Assembly (NCBI RefSeq): GCF_901709675.1
Contig: NC_051099.1
Location: 2,604,001-2,668,000, forward strand
Direction: 5' to 3'
Length of the DNA stretch: 64,000 nucleotides
Origin: Syngnathus acus
Lineage: Eukaryota; Chordata; Actinopteri; Syngnathiformes; Syngnathidae
A program made the translations under genes and the position numbers. Below, piece by piece: positions 1 through 12,500 of this stretch. The notes below the pieces were generated by a model, which was not told where the DNA came from, searched no databases, and worked only from the letters and a program-made list of their open reading frames with translations. The number at the start of each line of letters is the position of its first letter. Position 1 is the stretch's first letter.

Positions 1-235
1 GCACGTGTGATATTAGTGAAGATGCGTTGAAGAAGACGGCAAGTGCGATAAGCCACGCTGTGCCACCAAAATAAAATGACACTAAATCATTTTAATGAAT
101 ATTGTCTTTTTTGTACTTAGTTTGATTTGCACAAAACGATGACTTTTTTCTTCTGTGGCACTTCTAGTTTTTCTGCGCACTCCATAACGGTGTCTCACGT
201 GTCCAACAGGAGCGTCAGCGGACTCGTTGGGAAGC
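1..235 (+). other. macroh2a1: macroh2a1 upstream intron and 5' UTR end
   Basis: There is no coding sequence before the start codon at 236. A pyrimidine-rich stretch ends in CAG at 207-209, so the 26 bases 210-235 probably form the 5' UTR part of the first coding exon. The non-coding first exon would then lie to the left of the window, as in mammalian macroH2A1. The rest looks like intron. Confidence 0.55.
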
Positions 236-3621
<3,386 letters not shown>

Positions 3622-4570
3622 AAGCTTTGCTTATCCTTTTGTTTCCTTGCGAGACCAGGCGAATCTTTCGAAACAGCCCGCAACTTGTTTTTACGTTACC
3701 TTTGTATTTTTTCCTATCTGGTTTTTAATTTTCCTAAAAAAAAAAAAAAAGAAATTATTTTCCAGACACACTGAGCTGACCTTTGAACGCAAACAGTGTG
3801 GACTAGATAAGAAAAGAGGGTTTCGTTTTCTGAAACGGGTATATGCATGTTAACAGCAGTATTGATAGTGACTTAAGAAAAAGAAAAAAAAAAGTTCACC
3901 TTAGTTTTCATCGCGCTCGTAATCGTGCGTGTGTCTTGCCCCGTTTCTGCCAGGGAAACTTAAGTTAGCTTTTTTTGTGTTGTTGGATTTCTTTGTGCTT
4001 TGCAAAGAACCTTTTTTAATTTCACTCCAAAAAGAGGAGAAATTACGTACAAACCGACTGTTCCTAACAATCAGGTTCATCTGCAGTTTTTTTGTTTTGT
4101 GAGCAGGGCACTGTTGGTTCCTGAAGTTGTCTTTCTATCAATGTTTCTAGATGGAGTCTTTGTGGAAAAGTTCTAGTTGAAAATAACATAGCTGGTTATG
4201 TTGTATTTTGAATTTGCACATCCTAAAAAGGCACGGGTTCATTTGGAAGCCACCCGCGGCACACGTTGTTCTTTATGTATGTTTGTGTTTTGTCCCCATT
4301 AAGCCGTACAAAGCAAAAATTTCAAAGAACTGAAGTTAGAGGTGGCGTAACTGCTGTAGCCGCTAGGTGGCGCACTACGATCAGGAATGGTTGAGTACTC
4401 TTGGAATTTGGTTTTCATGGATGTAAACTGTCGAAAATAATTTTCCACTTTCTTACGATAATTGAGAGGGGAAATGCTTTCTAAAGAAATACTATGTACA
4501 TTTGCTGACTACATACAAAAAAATTAATCTGTACACACTCGAATAATAAACTATCTTTGAAAACACCCCA
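3622..4570 (+). other. macroh2a1: macroh2a1 3' UTR with poly(A) signal
   Basis: This AT-rich, non-coding stretch directly follows the TAA at 3619-3621. The first strong poly(A) signal is AATAAA at 4545-4550, so the transcript should end near 4,565-4,575. Confidence 0.75.
4358..4376 (+). promoter_or_regulatory. CTCF-like motif in the macroh2a1 3' UTR
   Basis: The sequence CCGCTAGGTGGCGCACTA fits the CTCF core (CCASYAGRKGGCR) in forward orientation. Motif match only; there is no occupancy data. Pointing downstream, it could pair with reverse sites to its right. Confidence 0.5.
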
Positions 4571-4629
4571 AAAGTTGATTGTGTCGTGACCCATTTAAAA
4601 AAAAAAAAAAGAAGGTCCTAAAACAGGGT

Positions 4630-5080
4630 TTTCAAATTTGAAATCCAACCAAAATTCTCTGAAATTTCGTTTTCCTACTCTAATTTCTACATTTTTCAAC
4701 CAATTCAACTCATTCCAACTTTCAACTATTCAGCTTTTGCCTACCTATTCCACAACCTCCCACTTACCAAAAATTCCAAACTTTCAAATTTGAAATTCAA
4801 CCAAATTCTCCAAAATTTGGTTTTTCTACTCTAATTTCTACATTTTTCAACCGATTCAACCCATTCCAACTATCAACTGTTCATCTTTTGCCTACCTATT
4901 CCACAACTTCCCACTTACCAAAAATTCCAAACTTTCAAATTTGAAATTCGACCAAATTCTCCAAAATTTTGTTTTTCTACTCTTTCTACATTTTTCGACC
5001 GATTCAACCCATTCCAACTTTATTCACTTTGTTCACCTTATGCTTACCATATTCACCCCCATTCACCCCCACTTCCACTA
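4630..5080. repeat. AT-rich tandem repeat, about 148-bp unit, three copies
   Basis: The block starting with TTTCAAATTTGAAATTCAAC recurs near 4,636, 4,785 and 4,934. Each copy continues through a TTTCTACATTTTTCAACC part and a CTACCTATTCCACAAC part. A diverged single copy recurs at 26,690-26,860, so the unit is dispersed, probably part of a mobile element of unknown type. Confidence 0.75.
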
Positions 5081-5084
5081 TGCT

Positions 5085-5235
5085 TACACAATTCAACCCT
5101 TGACCCCCACTTCCAGTGTGGCGGCCATCTTGGATTGACCCTGAAGTGTCCCCAATGAACCCAGAATGAACCGGAAGTGCCCCAAATCAAACCGGAAGTG
5201 ACCCCAAATAGACCGGAAGTGACCTCAGGTAAACC
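5085..5235 (+). repeat. Short tandem repeat rich in ACCGGAAGTG
   Basis: Units of about 20-22 bp with the core AACCGGAAGTGACCCCAAAT are repeated and partly decayed. ACCGGAAGTG is the ETS/GABP core, and a CCATCTTGG (YY1-like) motif sits just before at 5,124-5,133. Whether these bind anything is unknown. Confidence 0.6.
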
Positions 5236-5790
5236 CTAACCCAAAGTGACACTGGGCCGACAAGCCGTCAGCGGGCGGCTGTCATATTAGGCGGCTAAAT
5301 TCAGGTGACACCCATCCGGCGGCCTCACCCGGGCCGACCTGACACCGCTTTGTGTTCCCCGCTGTCTTTTTCTGAGGGGCTTTGTTAGCCAGGGTGGGAG
5401 CGGAGAGAGGAGGGGAGGGGGCGGTTTTTTAATCAGCATGACGAACCCGTGCACGTGCACGCGCATACTGGATGCGGGTGCAAGCATCTGCCGAGGGCAG
5501 CGGGCCGGCCGGCGTGCCATCATTAGTCCAGGGCGACGCGGCGAGCTCCTGACACATGTCGACGTGAGCTTTCATTCGACCTCCGCAAGGAGCATCCGCA
5601 TTATGCATAAAGGCGCTACTGTCACCGGGCGAGAAGAAAAGAGACGGACGGAGAGAATTTATTAGAGGCGGAAGTGTACACCTTGCAGCGGGTCCGCGAG
5701 TTGTGACCATCTCCAAGTTGTGGAGGTTGGACGACTTAGTCGTGAAAGCCTCCTACGTGACTTATATGGAGTCCAAAATGTCAGGGCGCA
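5236..5790. promoter_or_regulatory. GC-rich non-coding block, candidate regulatory element
   Basis: No open frame here resembles a protein. Composition is richer and less repetitive than the neighbours, and homeodomain/POU-type words occur (TCATTAGTCC near 5,519; ATTATGCATAAAG near 5,599). This texture is typical of conserved vertebrate enhancers, but conservation cannot be tested here. Confidence 0.3.
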
Positions 5791-5861
5791 ACATCAGTTA
5801 TAGAAAAGTATCAGAAAGTGTGCCGTGAGCTCTGTTGCTGTGTATTTGCTGTTTGCTCTCC

Positions 5862-6470
5862 TCAAAGGTCAGTGACCTTTTAGAAACGGAGAATAAGTCT
5901 GGACCGGGTGGAGGTGGTGGGGGAGAGGAGGATGGTGGCTAAGCTGTCCTCCATCATGGACAACGTCTCCCACCCCCTTCATGAGACTGTCAGAGCCCTG
6001 GAGAGCTCCATCAGTGACCGGCTTCGTCACCCACGATGCACCACCGAGAGGCATCGCTGGTCCTTCCTCCCTGCTGCCATCAGACTATACAACCAGGCTA
6101 AATCACTGTAGCTAACGGACAATAATTACGTGCAATAATAACGTGCAATAACCGTGTGTAGTCATATGTGCAATATCTGTCTACTTCATACTCTTTCTAC
6201 CTGCTTTTGCACAGTTTTTCCTTCCCTTGCACTATTTTTTTTTATCTAATAATTTCTTATCTCCACTGTATATTGTGTATACTGTGTAAAAGTGTATTGT
6301 GTACATACTGTCCATATTTTTTTAAATTATATATATCTTTACTTTTTTAAATCTTTTACCCCCTTCCCTGCATGCGTGTGTGCGTGTATGTTAAGTGTAC
6401 TGCTGCTTACACAGGAGTTTCCCCATTGAGGGAATAATAAAGGACTATCTTATCTTATCTTAAGTAATAA
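5862..6470 (+). mobile_element. 3' end of a fish non-LTR retrotransposon (LINE)
   Basis: The open frame 5,908-6,111 carries the C-terminal tail of a LINE ORF2 of the type common in fish (IMDNVSHPLHETVRALESSI, then SFLPAAIRLYNQAKSL and a stop). It is followed by an AT-rich 3' UTR with AATAAA at about 6,436 and a (TATCT)n tail at 6,448-6,465. Everything 5' of the last ~70 codons is missing, which is ordinary 5' truncation. Clade (L2/CR1-like or other) is not settled. Confidence 0.7.
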
Positions 6471-6544
6471 GTAAAACACGATAGAACCATGGTTCGGGAC
6501 CCGACCTTATCCACGGGCTGTACTTTGTCGATTTTTCTCTCACT

Positions 6545-7960
6545 TCTGCATAAAGTTTGTGACTTTTTTTTGTTTGTTTTCATTTTGCTTGTTAAATACT
6601 GCATCATGATTTGCTGAGGTATCAGGAAGTGGGTGGGGCAATGAGAATAAAATCCGATTGCTTGGAAAGGGGGCGCGGTTATGCAGACGAGGGGTCCTGT
6701 GATCGGTGGGATGTAAAGTAGACGTGGCGTCGTCGATTTGAAATGCTGCCTTCCGATTGGCTGATGGGTAAGTGGGCGTGGTCATGCCAATTTTCGCTGC
6801 GCTCTGATTGGTCAGACTGAATTTGGGCAGAGGTAGGAGGCGGGCAAAGTGGCACTTAGGTTTTTGGTTTTCAGTCTTGAGGTGAGCGTGGGTTGCTCTT
6901 CTGTCACTGCCATAGTCACGAGTCTTTGGTCGAGTGGTTAACGTCATTGCCTCTGACACGATGGGAATAGTGTTCGAGACCAGTCCTTGGGCTGTAGTTT
7001 GTCAATTTTCTCTCACTTCTGCATAAAGATTGTGACTCTTATTTTTCATTAATTTTTTTCCTTTCGCTTGTTTAATACTGCGTCATGATTCGCTGAGGTC
7101 TCAGGAAGTGGGCGGGGCAATGAGAATGAAATCCGATTGGTTGGAAAGGGGGCGTGGTGATGCAGACGAGGGGTCCTTGTGATTGGTGGGATGTGAAGTA
7201 GGCGTGGCGTCATCAATTTAAAATTGCCTTCCGATTGGCTGTTGGAAAGGTGGACGTGGTCAGGCCCATTTCAGCTGCGCTCTGATTGGTCAGACTGAAT
7301 TTGGGCAGAGGTAGGAGGCGGGCAAAGTGGCACTTAGGTTTTCGGTTTTCAGTCTTGAGGTGAGCGTGGGTTGCTCTTATGTCACTGCCATAGTCACGAG
7401 TCTTTGGTCGAGTGGTTAATTTCATTGCCTCTGACACGATGGGAATAGTGTTCGAGACCAGCCCTTGGGCTGTACTTTGTCAATTTTCTCTCACTTCTGC
7501 ATAAAGATTGTGACTCTAATTTTTCATTTATTTTTTTCCTTTCGCTTGTTAATACTGCGTCATGATTCGCTGAGGTCTCAGGAAGTGGGCGGGGCAATGA
7601 GAATGAAATCCGATTGGTTGGAAAGGGGGCGTTGATGCAGACGAGGGGTCCTTGTGATTGGTGGGATGTGAAGTAGGCGTGGCGTCGTCAATTTAAAATT
7701 GCCTTCCGATTGGCTGTTGGAAAAGTGGACGTGGTCAGGCCCATTTCAGCTGCGCTCTGATTGGTCAGACTGAATTTGGGCAGAGGTAGGAGGCGGGCAA
7801 AGTGGCACTTAGGTTTTTGGTTTTCAGTCTTGAGGTGAGCGTGGGTATCTCTTATGTCACTGCCATAGTCACGAGTCTTTGGTCGAGTGGTTAACGTCAT
7901 TGCCTCTGACACGATGGGACTAGTGTTCGAGACCAGCCCTTGGGCTGTACTTTGTCAATT
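6545..7960 (+). repeat. Three tandem ~478-bp units, tRNA-Ser-like head plus CCAAT/GC-box body (left arm)
   Basis: Landmark GTCACGAGTCTTTGGTCGAG starts at 6,915, 7,393 and 7,868. Each head has a pol III A box (TGGTCGAGTGG, e.g. 6,927) and a B box (GTTCGAGACC, e.g. 6,972) spaced as in a tRNA, and resembles tRNA-Ser with its GAGTGGTTAA arm; it is a SINE-like head. The body carries up to four ATTGG (inverted CCAAT) boxes per unit (7,132; 7,180; 7,229; 7,282 in unit 2) plus GGGCGGGG and GGGCGTGG boxes. The left edge of unit 1 abuts the LINE. Confidence 0.85.
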
Positions 7961-8110
7961 TTCTCTCGCGGCTGTGGCACTTTCAGTTCCATGATTTTTC
8001 CCTAATGCGGTGGCCTGTCACGTGGTACGCGAGTGTGCAAAGCGCCATTGGACGAGCAGGCGAGGAAGATTTGAATTGGCGGATGTGACGTCATGAATTG
8101 GGGACGGTGT
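7960..8110 (+). promoter_or_regulatory. Candidate inward-facing pol II promoter, left arm
   Basis: A perfect CRE (TGACGTCA, 8,086-8,093) lies next to further ATTGG boxes (near 8,047 and 8,075). The CCAAT/GC-box units lie immediately upstream. This mix of NF-Y, Sp/KLF and CREB/ATF words is typical of vertebrate TATA-less promoters. The mirror copy sits at 22,945-23,065. Confidence 0.45.
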
Positions 8111-9390
8111 GTGCTCAAGGGAAGTTGTCATATACAGGTGCGACACGCGGGCGGTTTCTCAGCTAAGCTAGCATGCTAGTAAATGTTTGTCGTTCATTGG
8201 CGGTCCTCACGACGGACGCCTTGTTTGTTTGTTGCAGGATTCAAGGAGAGTTATCAGATACAGGCGCCACCGACCGTGTGGCGGTTTCTCGGGTAAGCTA
8301 GTATGCTATCAAATGTTTGTCGTTCATTGCCGTTTCTCACGCCTTGTTTGTTTGAGGCAAGATTTTCACACTCGTCTCGGCCACCGCAACTGTCGTTTTG
8401 CCCGCTGCAGTATTTCAAATCTCTTTGGCGTTTTGTTTCGTCAAATGTTTATCGTTTATTCTCACGACGGACGCCTTTGTTTGTTTGTTTGTTTGTTGCA
8501 GGATTGAAGGGGAGTTACCAGATACAGGCGCCACCGACCGTGTGGCGGTTTCTCGGGTAAGCTAGTATGCTATCAAATGTTTGTCGTTCATTGCCGTTTC
8601 TCACGACGGACGCCTTGTTTGTGTGATAAAATATTTTCACACTCGTCACGGCCACCGCAACTGTCGTTTTGCCCGCTACAGTATTTCAAATCTTTGGCGT
8701 TTTGTTTCGTCAAATTAACAATGTTGCATTACATATAGTGTGCTATTTCCGTATTATGCAAACTGATGACTGTGACTAATCTGTTACGTCATGTTCAAAT
8801 CTATTCCAAGATGGCGCCCGCCCGCAACAAACATTTGCTAGCGTGATTTTCTCCCGTTTTGGACGACTGCTCGATTCATGCCGCCATTTCTGAGTGAGTT
8901 GATGGATGATAAAATCAAAATATTATAATTTGGATACTTTTGTCATTATTATAACTCAGTACAATATACTGATAATTGTATACATATTTTAAATATAAAA
9001 CTGTAGTTGATATGTATAATTGTTGCAAAAATATCATGCCATTGCCACTCTACTCAATGTCTACAAGTGTTGCAATAATTTGTGTTTGTGTTTTCAGCTG
9101 ACTGTAAATGTGATCACTTTTACCAATTGCACCGTTTGTACTTTTCAAGTTTTTTTTGTATGAATCCAGTGAGCAGGGTGACGCCGGTGAGAAGTCACAC
9201 CATCGAACTCCCTGACGCAGAGCTGTGCTTTACCAGACCAGGCAACTGCCTGGGGCAAGGCCACTAGGGGGCTCTCTTATTTATCCATTTTTCCATTTGG
9301 CACTTGTCCCTTGTATTCTTGCACTCTCGTACGCTGCTGTGACAAGTAAATTTCCCTGTTGTGGAATAAAGTTCTATCAATCAATTGTTT
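8110..9390 (+). ncRNA. Candidate spliced non-coding transcript, left arm
   Basis: Two 55-bp exon-like segments, 8,238-8,292 and 8,502-8,556, each follow a TTTG-rich tract ending in TTGCAG and precede GTAAGC. A third, damaged copy lies at about 8,128-8,164, where the donor reads GCTAAGC. A last exon begins at 9,098 after TGTGTTTGTGTTTTCAG and carries AATAAA at 9,365-9,370. A CRE/CCAAT-rich stretch lies upstream. No long open frame joins these exons, so a non-coding RNA is the simplest reading. A YY1 motif (AAGATGGCGCC, 8,808-8,818) lies in the last intron and might be a second start. No transcript evidence is available. Confidence 0.4.
9259..9275 (+). promoter_or_regulatory. CTCF-like motif, left arm, forward
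   Basis: GGCCACTAGGGGGCTCT matches the CTCF core in forward orientation. Its mirror copy at 21,746-21,762 is reversed, so the two point towards each other. Confidence 0.6.
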
Positions 9391-9431
9391 GTATTGTAGT
9401 GTTTGTATTGTATGGTGTATTGCATGTATTG

Positions 9432-9577
9432 CATTGTTCATCCATCCATCCATCTTCTTCCGCTTATCCGGAGTCGGGTCGCGGGGGCAGCAGCTTCAGG
9501 AGGGACTCCCAGACTTCCCTCTCCCCAGCCACTTCATCTAGCTCATCCCGGGGGATCCCAAGGCGTTCCCAGGCAAT
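9432..9577 (+). mobile_element. LINE-like 3' fragment with (ATCC)n, left arm
   Basis: A short (CATC)n run is followed by CTTCCGCTTATCCGGAGTCG and a GC-rich stretch ending near GGCGTTCCCAGGCAATG. This is a very common dispersed repeat in fish. Read on the minus strand it ends in an ORF tail (EREVWESLLKLLPPRPDSG). It interrupts related TGTATTG-type sequence on both sides. Confidence 0.6.
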
Positions 9578-9594
9578 GTTTGGCGTGTTTTGTT

Positions 9595-12500
9595 TGTAGT
9601 GTTTGCCATTGTATGGTGTTTTGTTTGTACTGTTTGCCATTGCATGGCGTCTTTTGTCGTTTGTACTGTTTGCCATTGCATGGCGTCTTTTGTCGTCTGT
9701 ACTGTTTGCCATTGCATGGCGTCTTTTGTCGTCTGTACTGTTTGCCATTGCATGGCGTCTTTTGTCGTCTGTACTGTTTGCCATTGTATGGCGTCTTGTC
9801 GTCTGTACTGTTTGCCATTGCATGGCGTCTTTTGTCGTTTGTACTGTTTGCCATTGCATGGCGTCTTTTGTCGTCTGTACTGTTTGCCATTGTATGGCGT
9901 CTTGTCGTTTGTACTGTTTGCCATTGCATGGCGTCTTTTGTCGTCTGTACTGTTTGCCATTGTATGGCGTCTTGTCGTTTGTACTGTTTGCCATTGTATG
10001 GCGTCTTGTCGTTTGTACTGTTTGCCATTGCATGGCGTCTTTTGTCGTCTGTACTGTTTGCCATTGCATGGCGTCTTTTGTCGTCTGTACTGTTTGCCAT
10101 TGTATGGCGTCTTGTCGTCTGTACTATTTGCCATTGCATGGCGTCTTTTGTCGTTTGTACTGTTTGCCATTGCATGGCGTCTTTTGTCGTCTGTACTGTT
10201 TGCCATTGCATGGCGTCTTTTGTCATCTGTACTATTTGCCATTGCATGGCGTCTTTTGTCGTTTGTACTGTTTCCCATTGCATGGCGTCTTTTGTCGTCT
10301 GTACTGTTTGCCATTGCATGGCGTCTTTTGTCGTCTGTACTGTTTGCCATTGCATGGCGTCTTTTGTCGTCTGTACTGTTTGCCATTGCATGGCGTCTTT
10401 TGTCGTCTGTACTGTTTGCCATTGCATGGCGTCTTTTGTCGTCTGTACTGTTTGCCATTGTATGGCGTCTTGTCGTTTGTACTGTTTGCCATTGCATGGC
10501 GTCTTTTGTCGTCTGTACTGTTTGCCATTGCATGGCGTCTTTTGTCGCTTGTACTGTTTGCCATTGCATGGCGTCTTTTGTCGCTTGTACTGTTTGCCAT
10601 TGCATGGCGTCTTGTCGTTTGTACTGTTTGCCATTGCATGGCGTCTTTTGTCGTTTGTACTGTTTTCCATTGTATGGCGTCTTTTGTCGTTTGTACTGTT
10701 TGCCATTGCATGGCGTCTTTTGTCGTCTGTACTGTTTGCCATTGTATGGCGTCTTGTCGTCTGTACTGTTTGCCATTGTATGGCGTCTTGTCGTTTGTAC
10801 TGTTTGCCATTGCATGGCGTCTTTTGTCGTTTGTACTGTTTGCCATTGCATGGCGTCTTTTGTCGTCTGTACTGTTTGCCATTGTATGGCGTCTTGTCGT
10901 TTGTACTGTTTGCCATTGCATGGCGTCTTTTGTCGTCTGTACTGTTTGCCATTGTATGGCGTCTTGTCGTTTGTACTGTTTGCCATTGCATGGCGTCTTT
11001 TGTCGTTTGTACTGTTTGCCATTGCATGGCGTCTTTTGTCGTCTGTACTGTTTGCCATTGCATGGCGTCTTTTGTCTGTACTGTTTGCCATTGCATGGCG
11101 TCTTTTGTCGTCTGTACTGTTTGCCATTGCATGGCGTCTTTTGTCGTCTGTACTGTTTGCCATTGCATGGCGTCTTTTGTCGTCTGTACTGTTTGCCATT
11201 GCATGGCGTCTTTTGTCTGTACTGTTTGCCATTGCATGGCGTCTTTTGTCGTCTGTACTGTTTGCCATTGCATGGCGTCTTTTGTCGTCTGTACTGTTTG
11301 CCATTGCATGGCGTCTTTTGTCGTCTGTACTGTTTGCCATTGCATGGCGTCTTGTCGTCTGTACTGTTTGCCATTGCATGGCGTCTTGTCGTTTGTACTG
11401 TTTGCCATTGCATGGCGTCTTTTGTCGTTTGTACTGTTTGCCATTGCATGGCGTCTTTTGTCGTCTGTACTGTTTGCCATTGCATGGCGTCTTTTGTCGT
11501 TTGTACTGTTTGCCATTGCATGGCGTCTTTTGTCGTCTGTACTGTTTGCCATTGCATGGCGTCTTTTGTCGTCTGTACTGTTTGCCATTGTATGGCGTCT
11601 TGTCGTTTGTACTGTTTGCCATTGCATGGCGTCTTTTGTCGTCTGTACTGTTTGCCATTGTATGGCGTCTTGTCGTTTGTACTGTTTGCCATTGCATGGC
11701 GTCTTTTGTCGTCTGTACTGTTTGCCATTGTATGGCGTCTTGTCGTTTGTACTGTTTGCCATTGCATGGCGTCTTTTGTCGTTTGTACTGTTTGCCATTG
11801 CATGGCGTCTTTTGTCGTCTGTACTGTTTGCCATTGTATGGCGTCTTGTCGTCTGTACTGTTTGCCATTGCATGGCGTCTTTTGTACTGTTGCCATTGCA
11901 TGGCGTCTTTTGTCGTTTGTACTGTTTGCCATTGCATGGCGTCTTTTGTCGTCTGTACTGTTTGCCATTGTATGGCGTCTTGTCGTTTGTACTGTTTGCC
12001 ATTGTATGGCGTCTTTTGTCGTTTGTACTGTTTGCCATTGCATGGCGTCTTTTGTCGTTTGTACTGTTTGCCATTGTATGGCGTCTTGTCGTTTGTACTG
12101 TTTGCCATTGCATGGCGTCTTTTGTCGTCTGTACTGTTTGCCATTGCATGGCGTCTTTTGTCGTCTGTACTGTTTGCCATTGCATGGCGTCTTTTGTCGT
12201 TTGTACTGTTTGCCATTGCATGGCGTCTTTTGTCGTTTGTACTGTTTGCCATTGCATGGCGTCTTTTGTCGTCTGTACTGTTTGCCATTGCATGGCGTCT
12301 TTTGTCGTCTGTACTGTTTGCCATTGCATGGCGTCTTTTGTCATCTGTACTGTTTGCCATTGCATGGCGTCTTTTGTCGTCTGTACTGTTTGCCATTGCA
12401 TGGCGTCTTTTGTCGTCTGTACTGTTTGCCATTGCATGGCGTCTTTTGTCGTTTGTACTGTTTGCCATTGTATGGCGTCTTGTCGTTTGTACTGTTTGCC

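Noticed and set aside
5908-6111. Independent 67-codon gene
   Set aside because: It matches the C-terminal tail type of fish LINE ORF2 and is followed by a LINE 3' tail.
6919-6990. Functional tRNA-Ser gene
   Set aside because: A and B boxes and a GAGTGGTTAA arm are present, but the acceptor stem does not pair and the anticodon arm is degenerate. It is a SINE-type head.
6540-7912. Conserved short open frames (MSEAM-LTTRPKTRDYGSD type) in each SINE-like unit
   Set aside because: They start inside the tRNA-like head on the opposite strand and vary in length between copies; the similarity is that of the DNA repeat.
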